NCBI GenBank assembly: GCA_022559845.1
Contig: CM040126.1
Location: forward strand, 50,338,458-50,402,457
Reading direction: 5' to 3'
From: Amorphophallus konjac
Lineage: Eukaryota; Streptophyta; Magnoliopsida; Alismatales; Araceae
DNA length: 64,000 nucleotides
The notes under the pieces were generated by a model. It had not been told where the DNA came from. It saw only the letters and a program-made list of their open reading frames with translations, and made no database searches. The position numbers were made by a program, and so were the translations under genes. Below are positions 34,301 to 41,460 of the stretch, piece after piece. Position 1 is the first letter of the stretch; every line of letters starts with the position of its first letter.

Positions 34301-37300
34301 AAGGGGGAGGGTGCCCACTCTGCCACCGGCGGGGGACTATAAGTTTTTGATATTGAAATCACACAAGAATGACTTCCAACATACCACTGGCTAGCTCATG
34401 AGAGAGAGAGAGAGAGAGAGAGGTGAATCTGATGGCCATCTGGTCATGTGGAATTGTGCGATTAAGTGGCTATCTGATCATGTGGAACTGTGCGATCAAG
34501 TGGCCTGAACACACCCCAAATTCATGGATTGATCCTGTGGTGTGGCACAGAGAGAGTTGCCACCCCTTCAATCATTCGAGAAGGGTGAATCTGATGGCCA
34601 TCTAATCGTGTGGAACTGTGTGATCAAGCCATCTGATCATGTGGAACTGTGCGATCATGTGGCCTGAACATGGGCTGCCTTCAGTGACCCCAAATTTGTG
34701 GATAGATTATGTGGTGTGGCCTATGAAAAACACCCTTTCCAGTGCTACCTTAGGACTATGTGATTTTCCATGATCTGATGGTTGCATTCTCTCCTCATCG
34801 GTGGAAAACCTCCCACCCATGGGAGATGGTGGGCAGGTTGTGCCCGATGCTGCATGCTGGGCAGAATCCCAGTCATGTTGCATGTGCACCCCTTGGTAAC
34901 ATCATATATTTGTTGTCTGAAAAAGAATTCATTGCTGAGAACCTCTTCACCTTCTTCTGAAGATTGTAGCATTGTGCACTCTGCCAGTGGATCTAAAAAG
35001 TGGAAGGGGAATGCAAATATATGCTAAGATACAACCGGCCATCTATATATGGCATGACCATGCCTGAGCTTCAGCCATCGGATAACAACCTGACAGTCCA
35101 GATAATCTCCTGCCTACTGCAAACCCATCCCTGCTGTGCAGAAGAAGCACGAATTGTTACACTCTTTTCCAGCAAAGCAGGAAAGGACAATGTGGTTTAT
35201 GCTTTCCCATTCATGGGAAGATGAGAGTCATTTGATCAATTCTATTGACCTGCTGTCCCCTCTGAATTATGCTTGCCAGAAGCCCTGGCAGCTTGCTCAG
35301 CAGGAAGGCCATTTTTTTTTTTTGGGGGGGGGGAGGGGAAAGCGGCTCGAAGCCGTGCCCTCCTGCCACCTGCGCAGGAGGGGGGAGGGGGGTGTCCACC
35401 CCGCCACTGGCGGGGCGACGATTGATCACATGGAATGGTGTGATCTGACTGCCCAGATGGAGGGCATGTTCAATGTTCTTCCACTTTAACCACCATGCAT
35501 TTTTTTTAAAAGTTTCACCTACCTGTTGAAGGAGATCCAATATCTGAGGTTAGGACCTAGTCAAGGCACATCAAAGGCCCTGACTGTATCCTATATTATT
35601 ATTATTACTCTCTCTCTCTCTCTCTATCTATCTATGTATCCACACACACACACACACACGTGTATGTACATACAATATACTTGCGATTGGTGTATTCACT
35701 TGAATGGATGGTATTTCTTGTGGTATTAACTTTCAATGCAACACTCTATCTGTAAAAGAAAGAGAAACATTTTTGAATTTGAGATGTTTCTTCCAAGCCA
35801 AATAAATGGTTATTACTAGCACTGTAGTTCCTTGCATATGTTGCTTGAGCAGCGAAGTGTTTCATGCATGCTTGGTTCTGTCCTCCACTTTACTCTTCTC
35901 TTAGATATTTTCAAATTATATACTATGTCGATAATTTTCTTGGATGCTTTGTTGCGAACAGGTTAATGCAATTTTCTTCTCGCACTTCTTTTAGTACTGC
36001 ACTCCGGCAAATGGCAAGGAAAGGTGGATTATATTCTTTGGTGAAGGTAATTTGTCATTTTTTGATAGCATGGGATGTGTTATTACCATTAATTAGATTG
36101 ACTTTAGTGGTGCTAAGTATTCCTTGTCTCCTTTAAATCAGATAGACCGCACACAGTGGGATCTTCAAATTAACTATGATGGAAAAACGGTAAGCTTCAG
36201 TGGCACATTCTAACTGAAATTGCCAAGTCCCCTGCCCACCCAACCCCACCCCACAACAAGTATCCCATATACTGAAAAATCCATTGAAACATGACCGATA
36301 TGTAGCTGAATTTTACTTCTTTTTTAACTAAATACTTGTTGACTCCATATCAGTGCTTTTAAGCCAGGTTTGTAGGGCTGTGAGCACTTAACACATTTTT
36401 GAAGGTCAAAAGTGGAAGATGGTATGTTGCCTTTTATTATGAATGGCATTTCCTACATATGTAGCTCAGTATTACTCAATGGTAGCATGAACTTCAACTC
36501 ACAACTGAGAAGATGGTTATTTACCTTCCAACTGGTACCCTCCTTTTTTCTTCTACCTAGATAGAGAAGGTGGCTGACCTGAAGATTCTGCTTAAGATTC
36601 CAGATGCAGCCACAGATCTGAAGATTAATTTCACTAAGAGCAACTTGGTTGGAATTTCCGTGCCAGAAGATAAGAAAGTATTGCTCAGTTGATGGGTTCC
36701 AGTTGGACTTTATTCCCAATCAAATGCCTGGGCATACCTTTAACAGATGGTAAGGTTAGATGTTCAGATTGGGAAGGAGTGGTTAGGAATTTTTATTACA
36801 GACTTCAGGGTTGGAAAGGTAAGCTTTTATCTGCATGTGGGAAATGCCCTCTCAAAGGCAGTTCTGTCAAGTGTTGCCATTTACTATCTTTCAATTTTCA
36901 AGATTCCAACTGAGGTTTGTAACAAGTTTGAGTCCACTAGAATGCCTTTTTTCTGGAATGGTAAAGGACCAAAAAAGAGAAAGGCTTCATTTGATTAAAT
37001 TGAGAAATGTCTGCAGATGCAAGGAGGAGATGGGAGTGGGGTTGGTCCTTCTTGACAACATGAATAAGTCTCTTGACTGAATGGTTGTGGAGACTGGATA
37101 TTAAAGATAATGCTCTTTAGGTTAGACTGGTAAGACATAAATACCTTCTAGGGGACAGCTTTTGGGCAGAGAACTTGAGGGCTTGCACAATTATGTCTCC
37201 TATCTTGAGGAACATCAGTAGTAACATGGACTTCTACAGATGCTCGACAGAGATACAGGTTGGTAGCGGGATGTTTACTTTTTTTTGGGAAGATGCTTGG

Positions 37301-40300
37301 CTATATAACAAGCCACTAAAATGTAGGTTCCCAAACCTATATCAAGTTGCAAGCTCTCCTTGCCAACAGATTAGTAATTTTTTCAGAGGCAATCATTGGG
37401 ATTTGATCTTCTTCGGTAATCTCCATGACACAGAAGCTGAAGAATTCATCCTTAAGAGGACTCTACATTCTGCCACCATTGAGCAGGAAACTAATGATAG
37501 AAGGATTTGGAGTTGGGATAAGCATGGCTTATTCTCAGTCAGATCGGCTACCAGGTTCTTTGTCTCAGGGAGGTACCAAAGTTCAGTGGAGCAGGAAGGT
37601 CTGGAATAAAACTTTACCTATATAAACCAGCAATTTTTTATGGAAAATAGCTTAGCAAAGACTTCCAACTTCTGACAGGTTGAAAAGGCTAAAGATACAT
37701 GTCTCTTCAACATGTATTCTCTGTGGCAGATCAAAACAAACATTGGATCATTTATTTCTTACCTGTGGTATTGTCGAATCGGTGTGGAGGCAGCTCTTCA
37801 TATTAGTGGGTGGCACATGGTACTCTAAAAACAATGTTTCAGAATTCATGGCAGATGGGAACTAACTTACTCAAGTGAGACAAGAAGCTGAAATCTGGTT
37901 TATGTGCTTTGCAGCCTTTCTATGGGCTCTATGGAAGGAAAGGAACAATAGAATTTTCACAGGAGAATTTAAACAACCTGTGGAGACGATTAAGAGCTGC
38001 ATTCTCTTCATTCGGGAATAGCATTTTTGCAGATCAGCTAGTAAAGTTGGAGATTCTGTCCTCTTGAGGAAATTGTGAGAAAAATTATCTTGTAATGATT
38101 TGGGGGAGGGGGGGGGGTCAGGTTTTCTGGGTGTTCTTGGGCTACTACTCAGTCTATATCAGCTTGATAGAAATTTCTCTTTTATTATCTTTCTTGGTCT
38201 GTGCTCACTTTTTTTTTCATTAATAAATTGTAGCCTTTGGTCACCTTCGAGAAAACTGGGACTTTTGAGAGGCCCTTTTCCTTCCATTGTTATCTTGACC
38301 AGGCATTTGGTACCACCTTGTAGAGGTTGATGTCATGTAGGTAGCTGTTTGTGAAACTTTGACAAATCCTTGCATCTCTCATTGGTTCTGTTCTTACTTA
38401 CCCAGATTGATCAGTGGGATAAGACATGATGTTGTTGATGACGAACAGTCGAAACATGGGCATTCTCTTCAGGCGATTTACATGCTTGTATTATTTTGTT
38501 GTTCACCGTGTAGACATGAATATTGTGTTACATGTCAAATGAAGTTCTAGTCCTTATACTGTTCTATTCTATATCTATCTGACATATTCACTCTTTTTGA
38601 CAAGATGAGGGAGAGGAGTTTCATTATGAAAGTTTAATAGCTACATGTGTTTGTTTTATGGAATATGTTAGGACCTGGGTTATTATCCTGGTGTTTGGTT
38701 GATCTGTAGTAATTGGAAAAGTCAGCACTTAAGAGTCAAAAATCACTTTTAGTAACAAATAGCATGGTCTTTGAGCAAAAGAAAAGGGAAAATATTTTGC
38801 ACAACATAAGCTGTATTTATTGTGTGCATTTATATACAAGGCATTGTTTGAAATAATTGTTGTCTGACCACCGAAAGATATGGGCTGGTGGATGAGCAGT
38901 AGTCACATAACTGAGCATCTGGCACCACAGCCTTCCACTTGCAAAGGATGTGGAGATTAGGGATATAACCATGTACCTTGCCATCGAGGGATCAATTTCT
39001 CTTATCAGGAAATGAACTAGTGTAAAGAACATTTTCCTGTTTTCACGAAAGGGTTGTATTTTTACAAAGTTTTTGAGCCAATGTTGACTGATCTGACACA
39101 GAAGCTTGAACAATGAAATATCAGGGCAGAAGGATACAGGAAGGTGAAATGGCAGGGCAGCTGCGGGGAAGAAAGATGGCCATGGACAACAGAAGAAGGA
39201 AAGAAAGATTAGAAAATAGCAGGTAAAGCAAACAAGAAATTGTGTCGAAGAATAGTAGCAGAAAAACATTTGGAAAATTAGCATGGCTATAGAAAGTAAA
39301 AGGAGGTGACGTAATTGACAAAAGGAAACCAGGCACAGGCCTGCAAGAAAAGGAGGGCAAGAAGAAAAAAGAAAGAAATTGAGAAAAGATCGGGAAGGGA
39401 AAGGGGTTTCTGACCATTGACAATGGCAGAGGCAACCCTCTTGCTCTTGCTGGTCCAACACGTACTGAGCACTTGACCGAAATTCTAATTCTAAACTTTT
39501 TTTGACCTAACTTGCAAGCAGGCTACAAGCAGAAAGGGAAATCTTAATAAGTTATTTGGTCCGAAATGCAACCTCCTATTTCTGTCTATTCCTTCTGATT
39601 GCCAATTCCTTTAGGCCCGCTTTGACAACGGGTTGGTCGGGCGGATAGCGCAACCGGGGAGAGAGAATCTCCCGGTGGGCCCCGCCTCCCCCCTCACACA
39701 GCCTCCGCTAACCGGGGGCGGTTAGCGTGCTGGACGCTCCGGGGTCGAGCACGCTAACTGTGCTCGGTTAGCAAAGGGGGCATTAGTAAATTATATGCAT
39801 TTAATGTGAAATTTTATCAGCCATTGGATGGATTTCCATCCAATGGGTTGCACTGCCTAGATATATATGAAGAGAAAGGCACACCTTTGCCTAAGCTGGT
39901 AAGCCCTGCCCTCGTCACATTGGATGGATTTCCATCCAATGGGTTGCACTGCCTAGATATATATGAAGAGAAAGGCAAACCTTTGCCTAAGCTGGTAAGC
40001 CCTGCCCTCGTCACTTGTGTGTCGTGGCTACCCCCTCATGGGAGATTCCCCCTTTTTTTAGCCAGCCGTTACCACATGAGTTAGATGTCCCCATCCCCAA
40101 ATGTCCACAGGATCTGCCTTCCCATCAGATCGGTACCAGCGAGAACCAGTCCATCGCTTTCTGGTCACTAGATCTGCACCATGAGAGGATCTTCACCACC
40201 AGGGATAGCCATTGGATTTGCATTGCCACCAGATGTGCACTGCCTGGAACCAGATTTCCCTTTTCCGCCTACCAGATATGCACCGCCGGGGAACCAGATG

Positions 40301-41079
40301 TCCCCTTTTTCAGTCAAACAAATAGTTTCTGGTAGTTTTCACTCTTCACAAACTGTTCTGCGGTCATCTCTCTTTTGTTTTAAGGTTGATTTCTTATGCT
40401 TCTAAGTTCCCCCTATGTATGAATTTGTGTTGTCTTTCTGCTATTATGTGGGGACGAGCTAAAATGCATTGCTTTACTGCTTGGTTCTCAAAATAAATTA
40501 AGATATTCTGTATGCTTGAACCTTTGTCCTCTGATATAAAATGCTTCATCACATCCTCTATGCATTCACGCACTTACTTTTGAGTGTTGAAATAATGCAC
40601 ATCGTGTCTTCTATTAACCTGTTGATATTCAGTCTGATATTGTTTTGTCGCCTCAGAAGTGATGGTATTTACTGGAAGAAGTAAATCTCTACACACAAAA
40701 TATTTTGTTGGCAAATATGATCTTACTTTTAAAATTGCCAGGTTCTGCTGAGACCTCCACGTAATGCTGCTGTAGACGACATTGAGCGCATATTTTCTGG
40801 TTGTAACTATGATGCGTCAGCCACCGAGGTCGTTTCCAAGTTAGTGCTGTTAACTTTTTTCCTTCTAGTTTCAATTGATATATGATCTAAGAATTTCGCA
40901 TCTGCCCACGCATGCTTGTTGATCAACCCACCATGGAATGCTGCAGGCAAGGATTCTCCGGACCGATTAAGCTGGCGCTTGTTCGCTTCCCGACGCGTGC
41001 TGGGGCAATGACCGCGGTTCGGCTTAGGAACAGGAGCTTCTGTATAAACACCCCTGTTGTGATGCATGTTCTTCAATGA
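17770..41079 (+). CDS. Host gene: 221-aa mitochondrial-type protein with two RRM-like repeats, six exons
   Basis: Model: 17770-17935, 26763-26898, 35962-36046, 36142-36189, 40742-40839, 40947-41079 (666 nt with stop). All junctions are GT/AG and every phase fits. Residues 1-38 are rich in Arg/Ser/Ala with no acidic residue and contain RSFSAG, a typical mitochondrial presequence. Residues 57-133 read as beta-alpha-beta-beta-alpha-beta (LVFAKLSNIG; helix ending YFEGC 77-81; PVGMLMQFSS; helix ALRQMARKG). Residues 146-221 repeat the plan (VLLRPPR; helix ending IFSGC 162-166; IKLALVRFP; final VVMHVLQ). Canonical RNP1/RNP2 aromatics are largely missing. Known: plants have uncharacterised small mitochondrial proteins of this layout. 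RNA binding in the organelle is inference. Introns of 8.8, 9.1 and 4.6 kb are full of transposons; the other two are 95 and 107 bp. Confidence 0.85.
17936..18526 (+). other. Start of intron 1 (17936-26762), no element recognised here
   Basis: Noncoding intron sequence after the exon 1 donor. The remainder of the 8,827-bp intron holds MITEs, an L1 fragment, a hAT relic, an LTR-like promoter and a satellite, annotated separately. Confidence 0.7.
18527..18955. mobile_element. Tourist/PIF-Harbinger-like MITE 1
   Basis: 429 bp. The left end GGGGGTGTTTGCATTCTC and the reverse complement of the right end GGGAGGGTTTGCATACTC match at 15 of 18 positions. TTA flanks both sides (18524-18526, 18956-18958), the target duplication of this superfamily. 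The interior is AT-rich and noncoding. Confidence 0.82.
19272..19345. repeat. (CA)n/(TA)n/(GATA)n microsatellite cluster
   Basis: An ACACAC run, TATATA run, second CACACA run and AGATAGATAGACAGATGGATAG follow one another. Confidence 0.9.
19346..19979 (+). other. Intron 1 stretch, no gene
   Basis: The segment AACACACGAACTGGT occurs twice (about 19531 and 19580), 49 bp apart. 19600-19750 is GC-richer without a coding signal. Nothing else is visible. Confidence 0.5.
19990..20118 (+). repeat. Inverted-repeat partner of 26225-26355
   Basis: Contains TCATGTTTCCATAAAAGTA, GGGATCAT, TACTCAATCC, TACTAAGTG and CTTGGGTGGCATAAGTAG. The reverse complement of 26225-26355 carries the same blocks in the same order (roughly 85-90% identity by eye). 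Confidence 0.7.
20157..20575 (+). pseudogene. L1-type LINE fragment (zf-RVT region)
   Basis: Encodes CCLCGGEDETLDHLFLGC, the Cys/His region near the end of plant L1 ORF2, then a frame-shifted segment resembling TSWGERNNKIFRREA, the usual C-terminal motif of these LINEs. The frame breaks at 20448-20450. No reverse transcriptase and no poly(A) tail. Confidence 0.72.
20604..20800. mobile_element. hAT-like MITE fragment (GGCCGAAAC family)
   Basis: Begins AAGGATGGCAGTACCAG followed by TTTCGACCGGGACC and continues GGTTTTGGCCGAAATCG, matching the terminal motifs of the elements at 25179-25706. The right terminus is not found. Confidence 0.45.
21003..22640 (-). pseudogene. hAT transposase C-terminal half, broken, with visible introns
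   Basis: On the minus strand exon-like blocks are clear. 22611-22481 encodes GYFPNPRFMYNANANVD. 22399-22334 encodes MNNYRMRIGTYSDSQ, with proper AG and GT borders. Near 22200-22050 a degenerate hAT dimerisation motif reads VPSQTTSASQCEKN then NTFSLVHTKK, with stops where conserved residues should be. It continues with VYCHYNMRLR-like sequence and ends in a Gly/Tyr/Ser-rich tail (21437-21003). The catalytic N-terminal part is absent. It lies in intron 1, antisense to the host gene. Inverted termini were not found. Confidence 0.75.
22690..23800 (+). mobile_element. LTR-like promoter and leader related to 6.1-7.7 kb
   Basis: A GC-rich, CpG-rich block (22700-23170) is followed by TATATAAG at 23233-23240 and a C/T-rich leader. 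TCAAAGGCTCGAGGAG plus ACGACGCCG at 23650-23675 matches 7310-7335. The overlapping short open frames on both strands of the GC-rich block share no motif and are by-products of composition. Confidence 0.45.
23233..23240 (+). promoter_or_regulatory. TATA box of the LTR-like segment
   Basis: CCTATATAAGG between the CpG-rich block and the pyrimidine-rich leader. Confidence 0.5.
23890..24600. repeat. 153-bp satellite-like tandem repeat, about 4.5 copies
   Basis: CATTAAATG recurs at 23981, 24133, 24286 and 24439 (spacing 152, 153, 153). Each unit carries AATTATTCAATGAAG, GAGCTTCAATTGACCCTAA and CAAATTTAAATAG blocks. Confidence 0.9.
24701..25105. mobile_element. Tourist/PIF-Harbinger-like MITE 2
   Basis: 405 bp with perfect 11-bp inverted ends GCCTCACTTTG...CAAAGTGAGGC, flanked by TTA on both sides (24698-24700, 25106-25108). 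A central perfect palindrome has 16-bp arms at 24840-24855 and 24858-24873 with a 2-nt centre. Further GGGTTAACCC blocks and a (CT)n run lie inside. Confidence 0.9.
25179..25706. mobile_element. Cluster of hAT-like MITEs with GGCCGAAAC repeats
   Basis: 25179-25373 has ends GATGGCAGT...ACTGCCATC and an interior built of TTTCGGACCGAAAC blocks. 25505-25706 ends GGCCGATATTGCCACCCTT, the inverse of AAGGGTGGCAATATCGGCC. Between them lies 130 bp of unrelated sequence. No 8-bp duplication could be confirmed. Confidence 0.55.
25707..26224 (+). other. Intron 1 stretch, no gene
   Basis: AT-rich and noncoding; AATTAAAATTTGATT occurs twice (25974 and 26090). Nothing else is visible. Confidence 0.5.
26225..26355 (-). 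repeat. Inverted-repeat partner of 19990-20118
   Basis: See the partner at 19990. The two copies face each other across 6.1 kb of intron 1. Confidence 0.7.
26763..26898 (+). CDS. Host gene exon 2 (first RRM-like repeat)
   Basis: Acceptor TTCCCCAG. Encodes GLVFAKLSNIGKNTLK...YNPVG. The donor is CAT/GTCTGC, not a strong consensus, but it is the one that restores phase with exon 3 and creates PVGM/LMQF. A (CT)n run follows the donor immediately. Confidence 0.8.
26899..28213 (+). other. First part of intron 2 (26899-35961), no gene
   Basis: Noncoding intron sequence. 27626-27650 (GGGGTGTTTGGTTACAC) resembles a MITE end, but no partner was found. The rest of the 9,063-bp intron holds a LINE, a foldback element, satellites and tRNA-related sequences. 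Confidence 0.55.
28216..28527 (+). repeat. Flank duplication at the 5' junction of the RTE LINE
   Basis: GGTCCATAATGGGTTTAA...GGGTATTTTAATAATTT occurs at 28217-28308 and again at 28426-28523. The LINE start AAGGCGTATGATCGAGTA occurs at 28342-28359 and again near 28530. The second copy lacks about 65 bp present in the first (after GGACGGTCAAATAT). Confidence 0.8.
28331..29589 (+). mobile_element. 5'-truncated RTE-clade LINE with 17-bp target duplication
   Basis: ATGTTTAGGGGGTTTAA flanks the element at 28314-28330 and 29590-29606. The 3' end AGCCGGCCCCAAATAATTGG then GGATAAGGCTCTGATGATGATG is the classic plant RTE tail ending in a trinucleotide run. The interior encodes the reverse transcriptase fingers and palm. 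Confidence 0.9.
28530..29537 (+). pseudogene. RTE LINE reverse transcriptase, broken
   Basis: EKAYDRVPRELIWW, then HQGSALSPYLFALVMDE and CMLFADDIVLIDE (the catalytic F-A-D-D), SEFMHYNF, RYLGSIIQKNG. After a frame change at about 29067-29117 comes RPALLYDTECW, EMRMLRWMC, RRPNSTPVRR, RGRPKMRWYDVIRKD, the usual C-terminal region. Stops occur near 28570 and 28594. The endonuclease domain is missing. It sits in intron 2 in the same orientation as the host gene. Confidence 0.9.
29607..29980 (+). other. Intron 2 stretch, no gene
   Basis: AT-rich with loosely repeated TTTTAGGGGTATTT and TAGGTTTTA blocks. No coding signal. Confidence 0.5.
30139..30211 (+). ncRNA. tRNA-like sequence in the left arm (relic)
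   Basis: A-box-like TTAGCTCATTTAGTTAGAG (30143-30161) and B-box-like GGGTTTGAAACTTGC (30187-30201) at tRNA spacing, followed by a T run. The cloverleaf is incomplete, so it is not called as a tRNA gene. Confidence 0.5.
30766..30828 (-). ncRNA. tRNA-like sequence in the right arm (relic, inverted)
   Basis: On the minus strand TTAGCTTAGTTGGTGAGG (A box, 30808-30825) then GAGGTCGCAACTTCAAAAC (degenerate B box). Mirror image of the left-arm copy but diverged in the T-arm. Confidence 0.48.
31010..31340 (+). repeat. Degenerate repeat of GGTATTTTGGTAATTTTGG
   Basis: Occurs at about 31030, 31115, 31167, 31247 and 31306 in decaying form within AT-rich intron sequence. Confidence 0.6.
31440..32030 (+). 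repeat. 41-bp minisatellite with higher-order duplication
   Basis: Basic units such as CACTTGGATCTATTTGGGCA...CCTAGC recur every 41 bp (e.g. 31621 and 31662). A block starting CAATGGTCCGAGCC at 31534 (255 bp) is repeated at 31789 (214 bp), the difference being exactly one 41-bp unit. Confidence 0.92.
32270..33216 (+). repeat. Degenerate GAGAGA/pyrimidine tandem repeats
   Basis: CCATCAGGGCATTTTCAAGT-type blocks recur at about 32290, 32548 and 32764 (216-258 bp apart). From 32970 a 100-bp unit with TAAATAAAGG...GAGAGAGTCTGGGT recurs at 33022 and 33122 and resumes at 33652 after the LINE insertion. A (TA)n run is at 32999-33017. Confidence 0.75.
33217..33600 (-). pseudogene. 3' fragment of an L1 LINE inserted in the tandem repeat
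   Basis: The minus strand encodes MCFPAMLWAIRRERNNRIF, the standard L1 C-terminal motif, and ends in an A run (T run on plus, 33218-33226). The flanks on both sides are the same pyrimidine repeat (TCTTCCTCTCTTC), consistent with a target duplication. Confidence 0.8.
33640..34263 (+). other. Intron 2 stretch, no gene
   Basis: Last unit of the pyrimidine/GAGAGA repeat, then ordinary AT-rich intron. No coding signal. Confidence 0.5.
34266..34334 (-). ncRNA. tRNA-related sequence 1 (SINE head or tRNA pseudogene)
   Basis: Minus strand: A-box GGTGGCAGAGTGGGCA, anticodon-arm-like CCCCCTTTACAAGGGGG (loop TTTACAA, anticodon UAC if real) and a perfect T-arm CCGGGTTCAATACCCGG (34269-34285). A T run follows, as in a Pol III terminator. 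The acceptor stem does not pair, so it is not a functional tRNA. Confidence 0.6.
34390..34700 (+). repeat. (GA)n run and degenerate tandem repeat
   Basis: Units of CATCTGATCATGTGGAACTG and GTGCGATCAAGTGGCCTGAA recur four times; the whole block is duplicated about 150 bp apart (34424 and 34573). Confidence 0.7.
34701..35317 (+). other. Intron 2 stretch, no gene
   Basis: Ordinary intron composition; short open frames overlap on both strands without motifs. Confidence 0.5.
35318..35420 (-). ncRNA. tRNA-related sequence 2 (SINE-like, with A tail)
   Basis: Minus strand: CCAGTGGCGGGGTGGACACC (A-box region), ACGGCTTCGAGCCG (T-arm with B box), then a C run and an A run (T run on plus at about 35312-35323). 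Same layout as 34266-34334 but different arms. Confidence 0.55.
35421..35961 (+). other. End of intron 2 with microsatellite
   Basis: A (TC)n, (TCTA)n and (CA)n cluster at 35608-35660; the remainder is AT-rich up to the exon 3 acceptor. Confidence 0.7.
35962..36046 (+). CDS. Host gene exon 3
   Basis: Acceptor GCGAACAG, donor GAAG/GTAATT. Completes the split Met codon and encodes LMQFSSRTSFSTALRQ...LYSLVK, the second half of the first RRM-like repeat. Confidence 0.85.
36142..36189 (+). CDS. Host gene exon 4
   Basis: Sixteen codons, IDRTQWDLQINYDGKT, after the acceptor TTAAATCAG and before GTAAGC. Intron 3 is only 95 bp. Confidence 0.85.
36190..36555 (+). other. Start of intron 4 (36190-40741), no gene
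   Basis: AT-rich intron sequence with no element recognised. Confidence 0.6.
36560..38230 (+). pseudogene. 5'-truncated L1 LINE, broken ORF2 C-terminal half
   Basis: LKINFTKSNLVGISVPEDKK, FPIKCLGIPLTDGKV, YRLQGWKGKLLSACGK, LSIFKIP, MPFFWNGKG (reverse transcriptase thumb region), then WDKHGLFSVRSATRFF, CILCGRSKQTLDHLFLTC (zf-RVT) and WALWKERNNRIF. The reading frame changes at least five times and the catalytic palm is missing. The 3' UTR ends near TTAATAAATT (38220) without a poly(A). Same orientation as the host gene, in intron 4. Confidence 0.88.
38231..39610 (+). other. Intron 4 stretch, no gene called
   Basis: A 214-codon minus-strand frame (39461-38817) is Phe/Leu/Ser/Cys-rich because the plus strand is purine-rich. 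It has no motif, so it is not annotated as a gene. Confidence 0.5.
39614..39782. mobile_element. Tourist/PIF-Harbinger-like MITE 3
   Basis: 169 bp, GC-rich. Ends GGCCCGCTTTGACAACG and (inverse of right end) TGCCCCCTTTGCTAACC. Flanked by TTA (39611-39613, 39783-39785). The interior holds GGTTAGCGTGCT and AGCACGCTAAC, inverse of one another. Confidence 0.72.
39824..40015 (+). repeat. 96-bp tandem duplication containing a palindrome
   Basis: Two nearly identical copies (starts 39824 and 39920), one visible difference (GGCACACC versus GGCAAACC). Each copy carries ATTGGATGGA TT TCCATCCAAT, a palindrome with 10-bp arms. Confidence 0.95.
40016..40741 (+). other. End of intron 4, no gene
   Basis: 40120-40310 has loosely repeated CCAGATNTGCACYGCC motifs. 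Otherwise ordinary intron sequence up to the exon 5 acceptor. Confidence 0.55.
40742..40839 (+). CDS. Host gene exon 5 (second RRM-like repeat)
   Basis: Acceptor TTGCCAG, donor CCAA/GTTAGT. Encodes VLLRPPRNAAVDDIERIFSG and CNYDASATEVVSK. Phase 2 at the end. Confidence 0.87.
40947..41079 (+). CDS. Host gene exon 6 and stop
   Basis: Acceptor GCTGCAG. Encodes QGFSGPIKLALVRFPTRAGA...VVMHVLQ and stops at TGA 41077-41079. Confidence 0.87.
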
Positions 41080-41460
41080 GCAATCTTTCTTGTCAGTCAC
41101 TGCTGCTGTTTGGTTCCTCGTTCACAAAATCAGTTCGCGTCGCTGTTGGAGTGGACACCTGCCCTGGCGTAGATTTGAGCTAGGCGTCAGAAACTGGAAT
41201 AGATGTTGCTGCCCGTTTAATTTTCGGTGCAGGCATGTGATGTGTCTCCATCTTTAAGTTCGTTGTTCTGTCAACAACAGGCCAGGGTAATAACATTTTA
41301 AAATCCGTTCATAGTCGTAGTCTGCCGAGTGAGTGTCTCTCACCTGATCTTCCATTGATATTTTGTCCCTTCAGATGTTTGTTTTGCTGTAAGATGTAAT
41401 GATCTCTCGGTTAATGCCATTGAAATAGAGAAAATAAAAATCAAGTTTTGGTTTCTGTTA
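41080..41460 (+). other. Probable 3' UTR of the host gene
   Basis: Noncoding. AATAAA occurs in GAAAATAAAAATC near 41430, a plausible poly(A) signal about 350 nt after the stop. A second AATAAA lies near 41659. Confidence 0.4.

Noticed and set aside
34266..34334. Functional tRNA-Val(UAC)
   Set aside because: The T-arm and anticodon-like arm are good, but the acceptor stem does not pair and the D-arm/variable spacing is irregular.
36560..38230. Host exons within the open frames between exons 4 and 5
   Set aside because: The frames match L1 LINE ORF2 segments. Exon 4 joins exon 5 in phase without them.
38817..39461. 214-codon minus-strand frame in intron 4
   Set aside because: Phe/Leu/Ser/Cys-rich reading of a purine-rich plus strand; no domain, no splice or start context.
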